NCBI GenBank assembly: GCA_031271365.1
Contig: JAISVV010000180.1
Coordinates: forward strand, 1-6,546
Direction: 5' to 3'
DNA: 6,546 nucleotides
Source of the DNA: Elusimicrobiota bacterium
GTDB taxonomy: Bacteria; Elusimicrobiota; Elusimicrobia; Elusimicrobiales; Elusimicrobiaceae
This document shows, piece by piece, positions 1-5,784 of the stretch (position 1 is its first letter; each line of letters starts with the position of its first letter). A model generated the notes under the pieces. The model had not been told where the DNA came from. It ran no database searches and was given only the letters and a program-made list of their open reading frames with translations. A program made the position numbers and the translations under genes.

Positions 1-28
1 GTTTTGGCATATTTTTTTGCGGCGGCGG

Positions 29-625
29 TTATGGTTTTACGCTAAGGCCATCGGTAAGCTTTTGCTTCTCGCCTTCAAGTAAGGTGCCGCCTTCAAACTC
101 AAAGCCGCTGCTGCCGCCTAAAACCTGGCATGTGCCCGGCACAAGATAACCCGCTTCCGGGTGGGAGTCATTGGGTCTTTGCAGGCATTTATCCGTTTTT
201 GTGCCGCAGTCCCCGCAGAAGGAGTAAATATCTTGGCCCGGGGTGTCGCATAGGGCATAGCATTGGCCGTCTATAAAAACGGGTTTATCACCGCTGCATG
301 GATTATTCGGAACTCCTTGGCAGGTACAGCCGCTAATGACAGCGAGAAGCCCGTGCTCATGCGCCAGGCAAGAACACTTTTGGGTGGAAGCATTCCACAC
401 ACCGCCTGAGTTCTTGCAAGCTATTGCGCAAGAGGCATTATATCCGACGTTGTCTAACCAGCTAGCCTCCTTGCAGTTTCCCAAAGCATCTGTAATGCAG
501 TCCTCTTTCGCCACAGCTCCGCTAGGTGGCTGGGGCATCGATTCATCCGCCAAAGCCGCAAACGCCGCGCAGGAAAAACAGGCGATGTATAATGCCGTAA
601 AAACGGCTGTTTTCAACATTCTCAT
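29..625 (-). CDS. Small secreted Cys-rich protein of unknown function
   Basis: A 198-residue protein that I cannot assign to a named family. The reading frame is open back to 685, but the ATG at 625 is preferred. A GGAGG lies 8 bases upstream of it (634-638), a promoter at 666-694 would start transcripts near 659, and this start puts a Sec-type signal peptide at the N-terminus. That peptide has basic residues (R2, K5), a hydrophobic core at about 6-20, and an AFA/ALA cleavage zone at residues 21-26. There is no convincing lipobox; YIAC at 13-16 is a poor match. The mature part carries about 15 cysteines in roughly 170 residues, between 43 and 166. Two stretches look alike, GGVWNASTQKCSC (74-86) and KPVFIDGQCYALC (114-126), so it may be built from short disulfide-bonded modules. 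The Cys-free tail (167-198) is Gly-, Glu- and Lys-rich. No transmembrane anchor follows. An extracytoplasmic role, possibly surface or extracellular, is inferred. It is divergent from the PFOR gene, with no evident functional tie. Confidence 0.72.
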   Translation of the reverse strand: MRMLKTAVFTALYIACFSCAAFAALADESMPQPPSGAVAKEDCITDALGNCKEASWLDNVGYNASCAIACKNSGGVWNASTQKCSCLAHEHGLLAVISGCTCQGVPNNPCSGDKPVFIDGQCYALCDTPGQDIYSFCGDCGTKTDKCLQRPNDSHPEAGYLVPGTCQVLGGSSGFEFEGGTLLEGEKQKLTDGLSVKP

Positions 626-633
626 TAAGCAAA

Positions 634-638
634 CCTCC
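634..638 (-). promoter_or_regulatory. Ribosome binding site of the Cys-rich gene
   Basis: GGAGG on the minus strand, 8 bases before the ATG at 625. It is a strong Shine-Dalgarno sequence and decides the start: no comparable site precedes the upstream in-frame ATGs at 658 and 685. Confidence 0.8.
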
Positions 639-665
639 ACTAGGTAGAATAACAGCATATTGTTA

Positions 666-694
666 AGTATACATAGTGAGCGCAAATTTTACAA
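666..694 (-). promoter_or_regulatory. Sigma-70-type promoter for the Cys-rich gene
   Basis: On the minus strand, a -35 box TTGTAA (689-694, 4 of 6 consensus bases) and a -10 box TATACT (666-671, 5 of 6) are separated by exactly 17 bases. Transcription would begin near 659, giving a leader of about 34 bases to the ATG at 625. It is identified by consensus match only. Confidence 0.55.
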
Positions 695-723
695 TTATCT
701 TTTTACATTACTTAAACTTTTGC

Positions 724-745
724 CTTTGCCTTTATATTGGCAAAG
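724..745. promoter_or_regulatory. Candidate operator over the PFOR -35 region
   Basis: A perfect inverted repeat, CTTTGCC (724-730) and GGCAAAG (739-745), separated by 8 A/T bases. A further direct copy of the TTTGCC half-site sits immediately upstream (719-724). The dyad is centred about 26 bases before the predicted PFOR start and overlaps the -35 box and the spacer, where a bound dimeric regulator would be expected to block polymerase. The sequence does not fit the Rex (TTGTGA-type) or FNR (TTGAT-N4-ATCAA) sites I know, so the regulator is unknown. Confidence 0.45.
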
Positions 746-754
746 TTATATAAT
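726..754 (+). promoter_or_regulatory. Sigma-70-type promoter for the PFOR gene
   Basis: A -35 box TTGCCT (726-731, 4 of 6 consensus bases) and a perfect -10 box TATAAT (749-754) are separated by 17 bases. Transcription would begin near 761, leaving a 5' leader of about 46 bases before the ATG at 807. The -35 box and much of the spacer are covered by an inverted repeat (724-745), described separately. The divergent promoter at 666-694 lies about 30 bases away. Confidence 0.7.
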
Positions 755-792
755 GTAAAGGTAGACCGAAAAGGCCTCTTTAAAAATACAAA

Positions 793-797
793 AGGAG
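793..797 (+). promoter_or_regulatory. Ribosome binding site of the PFOR gene
   Basis: AGGAG (within AAAGGAG, 791-797), 9 bases before the ATG at 807. An in-frame ATG at 798 abuts this site with no spacing, so 807 is the likely true start even though the frame is open from 798. Confidence 0.85.
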
Positions 798-806
798 ATG
801 TCCAAA

Positions 807-3800
807 ATGTCCAAGAAACTTACCGCCATGGACGGCAATACCGCCGTGTCCCACGTGGCGCACGCAACTAACGAAGTTATAGCTATTTACCCTATTACCC
901 CCTCTTCCACGATGGGCGAAATCTGCGACGCCAAATCCGCCGCGGGCCAAACCAACATTTGGGGCAATATCCCCGTGGTAAGCGAGCTGCAATCCGAAGG
1001 CGGCGCATCGGGCGCGGTGCACGGCGCGCTGGCCGCCGGCGCGTTAACAACCACTTTTACCGCTTCGCAGGGCCTTTTGTTAATGATACCCAATATGTTT
1101 AAAATCGCCGGCGAGTTAACGCCAACAGTCTTCCACGTGTCCGCGCGCGCGATAGCCACGCACGCTTTATCCATTTTCGGCGACCACAGCGACGTCATGG
1201 CCGTGCGCCAAACCGGCTGGGCTATGCTTGCCTCGGCCAACCCGCAGGAAGCGATGGACTTTGCCTTAATTTCCGCCGCCGCCACGCTTGAAGCCCGCGT
1301 GCCGTTTTTACACTTTTTCGACGGGTTTAGAACCTCGCACGAGCTTAACATGGTAGAAGCCCTAACCAAAGAACAAATGGCCCAAATGCTGGACGAAAAA
1401 CTAATTGCCCAGCACCGCAAAAACGCTATGAACCCCGAATACCCCACCGTGCGCGGCACCGCGCAAAACCCGGACGTCTACTTCCAGGGCAGGGAAGCGG
1501 TTAACGCCTACTACGAAAAGGCCCCGGCCATAGTCAAAAAACATATGGAAAAGTTTGCCCAAATCTCCGGCCGCAAGTACGATTTATTTGAATACATCGG
1601 CAGCCCCGAGGCAGAAAAAGTCGTAGTTATCATGGCCTCCGGCGCAGACGTTGCGCAAACCGCCGTAGAATGCCTTAAAAACGAAAAAGTGGGCGTACTT
1701 AAAATAAGGTTGTTCAGGCCCTTCAGCGCGGTTGATTTTATAAACGCTTTCCCCAAAACCACCAAAAAAATAGCCGTCTTTGACCGCACCAAAGAACCCG
1801 GCTCTTTGGGCGAGCCGCTTTTCCAGGACGTTTGCGCCGCTTTCCTTACCGAGGAAGCTAAAGCCAAATTCCCCGCCACGCCTTTAATCATCGGCGGGCG
1901 CTACGGCATAGGCTCTAAAGAATTTACTCCCGCCATGGTTAAAGCCGCTTTTGATAACCTTGACGCCAAAAAGCCCGTTACCGGCTTTGTAGTGGGCATT
2001 GACGACGACTTGGGCGGCAAAAGCCTTAAAACGCCCGTAGACTGCGCTGATATGGCCGATACCAATTACAGCGCGCTGTTCTTCGGTTTAGGCTCTGACG
2101 GCACCGTAGGCGCAAACAAAAACACCATGAAGATTATCAGCGAGAAAACCGATAACCTCTCCCAGGGTTATTTTGTGTACGACTCTAAAAAAGCCGGCTC
2201 TATGACAACCTCGCACATACGCTTCGGCAAAAGCTATATCCGCGCGCCTTATCTTATAGAAGCGGCCGATTTTATCGGCGTGCACTTGTTCTCTTTCCTG
2301 GAAAAGTACGATGTGCTCGGCAAAGCCAAACAAGGCGCGACTATCCTTATAAACGCGCCTTATAAACAGGAAGAAGTGTGGGACAAATTAACCAAAGAAG
2401 TGCAGCAGCAGATTATAGACAAAAAACTTAAAGTGTACACGATAGACGCCTCCCACATCGCCATGCACACGGGCATGGGCAGCCGCACCAACACTATAAT
2501 GCAAACGGCGTTTTTTGGCATATCGGGCGTTATAGATAAAGATGCCGCTATCGGCGCAATTAAAGACGCCATCAAAAAAACCTACAGCAAAAAAGGCGAC
2601 GAAGTCGTGCAGAAAAACTACGGCGCGGTGGACGCCTCTTTAGCCGGCGTGCACGAGATTAAATACCCCGCGCAGGTTACTTCTAAGCTATCGCGCAAAG
2701 CGGCGGTGCCCGCAAGCGCAACGCCTTTTGTTAAAGAAGTTTTAAGCGAAATGATTGTCTATAACGGCGACGTTTTGCCCACCTCCAAAATGCCGCTGGG
2801 CGGTGTTTTCCCCACAGGCACAACGCAGTATGAAAAGCGCAATATCGCCATACAATGCCCCGCCTGGGACAGCGAAACCTGCATACAATGCGGCATTTGC
2901 TCTTTGGTGTGCCCGCACGCCGCTATCCGCATTAAAGCGTACGAGGCCGCGCAGCTTAAAGGCGCGCCCGCAGCCTTTAAATCCGCCGATGGTAAAACCG
3001 ATTTGGCCGGCCTTAAAGTAAGCGTGCAAGTGGCCGTGGAAGACTGCACCGGCTGCGGCGCGTGCGTTGTTAACTGCCCCGCCAAAAACAAGGCCGACGC
3101 AACCAAAAAAGCCATCAATATGGTTGACCAGCTGCCTTTAAGGGAAAGCGAGCCGGCTAACTTTAAGTTTTTCTTAGACATTAAATCCGCCGACGTTAAA
3201 ACCAAGCGCGAGAGCGTTAAAGGCTCGCAGTTGCAGCAGCCTTTGTTTGAGTTCTCCGGCGCGTGCGCGGGCTGCGGCGAAACGCCATACGTAAAACTTT
3301 TAACCCAGCTGCACGGCGACCATATCGCCATTGCAAACGCCACGGGCTGCTCGTCCATTTACGGCGGCAATTTGCCCACCACGCCCTATACCAAACGGCC
3401 CGACGGCAAAGGCCCGGCGTGGGCCAACTCGCTGTTTGAAGATAACGCCGAGTTCGGCCTGGGCATACGCCTGGCGTACGACCAGCTTAACGGCGACGCC
3501 ATTGCGCTCTTGAAAGAATTAAAAGAAGGCGAACTAAAATCCTCCGCCGCATTGATAGAAGAGATTTTATCCGCCAAGCAAACCACCACGGCAGAAATTG
3601 ACGCCCAGCGCGGGCGCGTGGCCAAACTTAAAGAAGCCGCCAAAGGCAACGACCGCCTGCTGGCCTTGGCCGATTATCTGGTTAAAAAATCCGTCTGGAT
3701 ACTTGGCGGCGACGGCTGGGCCTACGATATCGGCTACGGCGGGTTGGACCACGTTTTGGCCAGCGGCAAAAACATCAAGATACTTGTAATGGATACCGAG

Positions 3801-4361
3801 GTTTACTCCAACACCGGCGGGCAGATGTCCAAAGCCACGCCTATGGGCGCGGTGGCGCTGTTTGCCGCCGGCGGCAAAACCATGCCAAAGAAAGACTTGG
3901 GCATGATTTCCATGACCTACGGCAACATTTATGTGGCGCAAGTTAACCTTGGCGCAAACATGAACCAGGCCGTGCAGGCGCTTGCCGAGGCCGAGGCCTA
4001 CGACGGCCCCGCTATCGTTATAGCCTACTCGCATTGTATCGCGCATGGTATCGAGATGAGCAAAGGCCTGCTAGAGGCCAAAAAAGCCGTGCAAAGCGGC
4101 CGCTGGATACTATACCGCTTCAACCCGGAGCTTAAAGCCAAAGGCGTAAACCCGCTTAAAATTGACAGCGGCGAGCCAACCTTAACGCTGGAAGACTTTA
4201 TGTACGGCGAGAACAGGTTTAAATCCTTAGCCAAAGCCAACCCGGAAAAGGCCGAAAGCCTGCTAAAAATTGCCAAGCAGGAATACAACTGGCGCAGAAG
4301 CGTGTACAAACAACTTGCCGCCATGTCTTGCGACACCGGCGCAAAGGAAGAGGTTAAGTAA
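807..4361 (+). CDS. nifJ: Pyruvate:ferredoxin (flavodoxin) oxidoreductase, single-chain
   Basis: Cytoplasmic enzyme converting pyruvate, CoA and oxidised ferredoxin to acetyl-CoA, CO2 and reduced ferredoxin; the main pyruvate-oxidising step in many anaerobes. It has 1184 residues from ATG 807; the family is about 1170-1230. Domain order is that of the one-chain type. The N-terminal pyrimidine-binding domain has YPITPSSTM (28-36) with T31, E64 and R114 at the positions of the catalytic residues I recall for the Desulfovibrio africanus enzyme. GGRYGIGSKEF (363-373) follows, then the gamma-type domain with GSDGTVGANKNT (429-440). The two-cluster ferredoxin domain has CxxCxxCxxxC at 692-702 and 747-757. 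The C-terminal thiamine diphosphate domain has GDG (968-970), TEVYSNTGGQ (997-1006, N1002), and proximal-cluster cysteines C820, C823, C848 and C1077. All key residues are present, so it should be active. The chain ends soon after the core fold, apparently without the long C-terminal extension of the D. africanus protein. It has its own promoter and terminator, so it is probably monocistronic. Confidence 0.97.
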   Translation: MSKKLTAMDGNTAVSHVAHATNEVIAIYPITPSSTMGEICDAKSAAGQTNIWGNIPVVSELQSEGGASGAVHGALAAGALTTTFTASQGLLLMIPNMFKIAGELTPTVFHVSARAIATHALSIFGDHSDVMAVRQTGWAMLASANPQEAMDFALISAAATLEARVPFLHFFDGFRTSHELNMVEALTKEQMAQMLDEKLIAQHRKNAMNPEYPTVRGTAQNPDVYFQGREAVNAYYEKAPAIVKKHMEKFAQISGRKYDLFEYIGSPEAEKVVVIMASGADVAQTAVECLKNEKVGVLKIRLFRPFSAVDFINAFPKTTKKIAVFDRTKEPGSLGEPLFQDVCAAFLTEEAKAKFPATPLIIGGRYGIGSKEFTPAMVKAAFDNLDAKKPVTGFVVGIDDDLGGKSLKTPVDCADMADTNYSALFFGLGSDGTVGANKNTMKIISEKTDNLSQGYFVYDSKKAGSMTTSHIRFGKSYIRAPYLIEAADFIGVHLFSFLEKYDVLGKAKQGATILINAPYKQEEVWDKLTKEVQQQIIDKKLKVYTIDASHIAMHTGMGSRTNTIMQTAFFGISGVIDKDAAIGAIKDAIKKTYSKKGDEVVQKNYGAVDASLAGVHEIKYPAQVTSKLSRKAAVPASATPFVKEVLSEMIVYNGDVLPTSKMPLGGVFPTGTTQYEKRNIAIQCPAWDSETCIQCGICSLVCPHAAIRIKAYEAAQLKGAPAAFKSADGKTDLAGLKVSVQVAVEDCTGCGACVVNCPAKNKADATKKAINMVDQLPLRESEPANFKFFLDIKSADVKTKRESVKGSQLQQPLFEFSGACAGCGETPYVKLLTQLHGDHIAIANATGCSSIYGGNLPTTPYTKRPDGKGPAWANSLFEDNAEFGLGIRLAYDQLNGDAIALLKELKEGELKSSAALIEEILSAKQTTTAEIDAQRGRVAKLKEAAKGNDRLLALADYLVKKSVWILGGDGWAYDIGYGGLDHVLASGKNIKILVMDTEVYSNTGGQMSKATPMGAVALFAAGGKTMPKKDLGMISMTYGNIYVAQVNLGANMNQAVQALAEAEAYDGPAIVIAYSHCIAHGIEMSKGLLEAKKAVQSGRWILYRFNPELKAKGVNPLKIDSGEPTLTLEDFMYGENRFKSLAKANPEKAESLLKIAKQEYNWRRSVYKQLAAMSCDTGAKEEVK

Positions 4362-4376
4362 GGTTTCTTAATAGCA

Positions 4377-4416
4377 ATAAAATAAAACCCCGCCCAACAG
4401 CGGGGTTTTATTTTAT
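4377..4416 (+). terminator. Rho-independent terminator after PFOR
   Basis: A perfect 17-bp stem (4377-4393 with 4400-4416) around a 6-base loop. The six pairs nearest the loop are GC-rich (CCCCGC/GCGGGG), and the lower eleven pairs are A/T only, giving a T-rich run TTTTATTTTAT on the 3' side. It begins 15 bases after the PFOR stop. The symmetric A/T flank means it could also stop transcription from the other side. Confidence 0.92.
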
Positions 4417-4502
4417 GCCGCCCTCAAGACACTTGGCGCAATTTTTATACCAAGTAAAATTATAGATACGCAGTATTGTGAAGTGGATTCTGTACATATA
4501 AA

Positions 4503-4544
4503 GCCATTGCGGGTGCGCCTTTAGGCGCATTTTCCGCGGCAATG
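4503..4544. repeat. Nested inverted repeat (hairpin)
   Basis: The inner stem TGCGCCT/AGGCGCA (4514-4520 with 4523-4529) has only a 2-base apex, so in RNA the last pair or two would open. The outer stem is CATTGC (4505-4510) with GCAATG (4539-4544). The G/C bases between them can partly pair. The 3' side is followed by a T-rich stretch, so it could also act as a weak terminator on the plus strand. Confidence 0.55.
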
Positions 4545-4577
4545 TACTTCTTTCTGCAGTAAGGCTTTCAATAGGAA

Positions 4578-4609
4578 GACAGCCGCGTCGCTTTGCTCCT
4601 CGCAAAGAC
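4578..4609 (-). repeat. Dispersed intergenic repeat of the GCGAGGAGC type
   Basis: Read on the minus strand, this 32-base stretch contains TTTGCGAGGAGCAAAGCGAC followed by GCGGCTGTC. It differs at about four positions from a short palindromic repeat I recall from many unrelated bacterial genomes (ATTGCGAGGAGCGAAGCGAC and its flanks). It forms a hairpin, CTTTGC (4591-4596) with GCAAAG (4602-4607). When translated by chance the element gives peptides such as SLRGAKRRG, also seen here, which are often mis-annotated as small proteins. The match is from memory; copy number in this genome is unknown. Confidence 0.55.
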
Positions 4610-4646
4610 TTTGTGATAACAGGCACAGGCAACATTCACCCTCACC

Positions 4647-4686
4647 CGCCGCCAAAGGCGGCGACCTCTCCCATCAAGGGAGAGGT
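4647..4686. repeat. Double-hairpin REP-like repeat
   Basis: Two perfect hairpins lie side by side. The first is CGCCGCC (4647-4653), loop AAA, GGCGGCG (4657-4663). The second is ACCTCTCCC (4664-4672), loop ATCAA, GGGAGAGGT (4678-4686). They are preceded by CCCTCACC (4639-4646). This CCCTCACCC plus CCTCTCCC/GGGAGAGG layout resembles repetitive extragenic palindromes found in many bacteria. Accidental translation of its minus strand gives SPLMGEVAAF. Confidence 0.6.
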
Positions 4687-4853
4687 ATATATAAGCCCGC
4701 GCTCGCAGAGCCGCGTCCATGCCGTGTCCTGTTGTGTTATTGTAGTTGTCGTTGCTGTTGTATTGCAGTTGCCTTGTTGTACCCCATCCTGGCAGGGAAG
4801 GTTTCTCGGCGATTTTGCCGCGTTGTCAAAAAGGTCGGTTTTGTGCTGCCTAT

Positions 4854-4930
4854 GTGTTTGACTTGTTCGAATAAAAAATGCTGTGTTGTTACCTACTGTC
4901 TTTGGGCATTTTTTATGAGTTGTCAAACAC
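4854..4930. repeat. 77-base nested inverted repeat
   Basis: The outer arms are GTGTTTGAC (4854-4862) and GTCAAACAC (4922-4930), a perfect 9-bp match. The inner arms are ATAAAAAATGC (4871-4881) and GCATTTTTTAT (4906-4916), a perfect 11-bp match. They enclose a 24-base loop. The two stems are separated by a small internal loop (8 bases on the left, 5 on the right), within which two more pairs are possible. GCC (4848-4850) and GGC (4931-4933) could extend the base past a 3-base bulge. It could be a structured RNA, a small non-autonomous element or a terminator-like structure; nothing here decides. Confidence 0.55.
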
Positions 4931-5058
4931 GGCCCGCAAAACCGGCCTTTTTGGCGGCCTCATGAGCCGAAAACCTTCCCTGCAGAAAGACTTACGTGAA
5001 ACCATTCGCGCCCGCGCAAAGAACAACAACCCCGCCAATCGCAAACAAAAAAAAATGC

Positions 5059-5064
5059 TATCAT
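5059..5064 (+). promoter_or_regulatory. Probable -10 box of a leaderless recO promoter
   Basis: TATCAT (5 of 6 consensus bases) ends exactly 6 bases before the recO ATG at 5071, so transcription would be expected to begin at or within a base of the start codon. No recognisable -35 box lies 16-18 bases upstream, although a run of nine A residues (5047-5055) does. No Shine-Dalgarno sequence precedes the ATG. Confidence 0.4.
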
Positions 5065-5070
5065 ATCCCC

Positions 5071-5766
5071 ATGAACTTCACCGACAGCATAATCATCTTG
5101 CTGCGCCAAAACTTCAGAGAGGCCGACCGCATGGTCAGCGTCTACACCCTTGAGCACGGACGCATGGCCCTGCGCTTCCCGGGGGTTAATAAAGCGGCCT
5201 CCAGGCTAAAAGCGCTAAGCGAACCCTTTACCCATTCAACCGCGCGCATATATATAAGACGCAACGCCGCCATAGGCTGCGTCACCGGCGGCAAGATAGA
5301 GGCAGTCTACCCAAACATCCGCGCCGATTTTAAAAAAACCGGGCTGGCCCTTTTCTGCTGCGAACTTTTCCATAAACTGACGCCCGAACACAACCCAAAT
5401 CAAGATAAATTTTTACTGCTGCAAACCGCGCTGGAACAGCTTGAAACCGGCGCGTATAACCACGCCTTCGCGCCGGCGTTTTTGCTGCGCTTAATGCAGC
5501 TAAGCGGCTTTGGCCTGCAAGACGCCCCCGTGCTGGATATAGACGCCGATTTTTGGCAAACGCTGCACACCGCGCCACTGGGCCGCCTAAACTTTCTGGA
5601 AGAAAAAGAAATAGCGGGCATAAACAAAGCCCGCTACGTCTGCCAAAGGTTTTTAAACCGCTGCTTAGATTACCCCCTAAACACCGCCGCCCAGCTGGAA
5701 CTAACCGCCCCCATAGAAATAGAAGAAGCGATTATGGAAACCGCGCTGGAGCCGCAAGCCGTCTAA
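5071..5766 (+). CDS. recO: DNA repair protein RecO
   Basis: Cytoplasmic mediator of the RecF(OR) recombination pathway. RecO binds single-stranded DNA, displaces SSB and, with RecR, helps load RecA at gaps. The protein has 231 residues, close to the usual 230-260. Residues 1-80 form the N-terminal OB-fold, with the family signatures READR (16-20), LEHGR (27-31) and SRLKALSEPF (44-53). The helical domain follows, with a PNxxxFLLLxxALExLE-like stretch near residue 110-125. The four-Cys zinc finger present in many RecO proteins is missing; the few cysteines do not form CxxC pairs, as in the E. coli protein. ATG 5071 is chosen because the homology begins there; the upstream in-frame GTG at 4996 adds residues unlike RecO. 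There is no Shine-Dalgarno sequence, and a -10-like box at 5059-5064 suggests leaderless translation. glyQ follows after 18 bases, a common bacterial gene order. Confidence 0.9.
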   Translation: MNFTDSIIILLRQNFREADRMVSVYTLEHGRMALRFPGVNKAASRLKALSEPFTHSTARIYIRRNAAIGCVTGGKIEAVYPNIRADFKKTGLALFCCELFHKLTPEHNPNQDKFLLLQTALEQLETGAYNHAFAPAFLLRLMQLSGFGLQDAPVLDIDADFWQTLHTAPLGRLNFLEEKEIAGINKARYVCQRFLNRCLDYPLNTAAQLELTAPIEIEEAIMETALEPQAV

Positions 5767-5767
5767 A

Positions 5768-5778
5768 TATAATATAAT
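5768..5778 (+). promoter_or_regulatory. Probable -10 box(es) of a leaderless glyQ promoter
   Basis: Two overlapping perfect TATAAT hexamers (5768-5773 and 5773-5778) fill the 18-base gap between recO and glyQ. The second ends exactly 6 bases before the glyQ ATG, so transcription would start at or next to the start codon. There is no -35 match at the expected distance and no Shine-Dalgarno sequence. The gap is far too short for a T-box leader, the control used for glyQS in many Firmicutes. Confidence 0.5.
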
Positions 5779-5784
5779 ACCAAT

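Larger units (their letters stand above)
4417..5070. other. Gene-poor intergenic region with repeats and hairpins
   Basis: About 650 bases between the PFOR terminator and recO. Short open frames exist on both strands (for example 4408-4635 minus, 4642-4926 minus, 4613-4861 plus), but none has a good ribosome binding site or a protein-like composition. The minus-strand frames simply read through palindromic repeats. The region holds a nested inverted repeat (4503-4544), two dispersed-repeat-like elements (4578-4609 and 4647-4686), a T/G-rich stretch (about 4728-4782) and a long hairpin (4854-4930). No tRNA or rRNA was recognised. Confidence 0.65.

Noticed and set aside
336..647. Plus-strand 103-codon frame opposite the Cys-rich gene.
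   Set aside because: It is a shadow of a gene with a promoter, ribosome binding site and signal peptide on the other strand; it has none of its own.
2759..3358. A 199-codon open frame on the minus strand inside the PFOR gene, along with other antisense frames at 887-1459, 1511-1891 and 3567-4046.
   Set aside because: They lie opposite a fully conserved PFOR coding sequence, show no recognisable protein features and arise from its C-ending codon bias.
4408..4635. Minus-strand 75-codon frame between PFOR and recO.
   Set aside because: Its peptide contains SLRGAKRRG, a chance translation of a dispersed palindromic repeat, and it runs into the PFOR terminator.
4642..4926. Minus-strand 94-codon frame ending in SPLMGEVAAFGGG.
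   Set aside because: The C-terminal part is the double-hairpin repeat and the middle is a low-complexity Thr tract; there is no ribosome binding site or family resemblance.
4420..5060. CRISPR array or tRNA gene in the long intergenic region.
   Set aside because: The hairpins are different from one another and not regularly spaced, and no tRNA cloverleaf with a TTC-type loop could be traced.
4996..5070. N-terminal extension of RecO from the GTG at 4996.
   Set aside because: The extra residues do not resemble RecO, which begins at MNFTDS, and the putative -10 box lies inside this stretch.
4962..5153. Possible small basic protein (MSRKPSLQKDLRETIRARAK...) starting at ATG 4962 and overlapping recO out of frame.
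   Set aside because: The first 30 residues look faintly protein-like, but there is no clear Shine-Dalgarno sequence, the second half is merely the +1 shadow of recO, and no family is recognised.
5767..5784. T-box or glycine riboswitch control of glyQ.
   Set aside because: Only 18 bases separate recO and glyQ, filled by A/T-rich -10-like sequence; there is no room for either structure.
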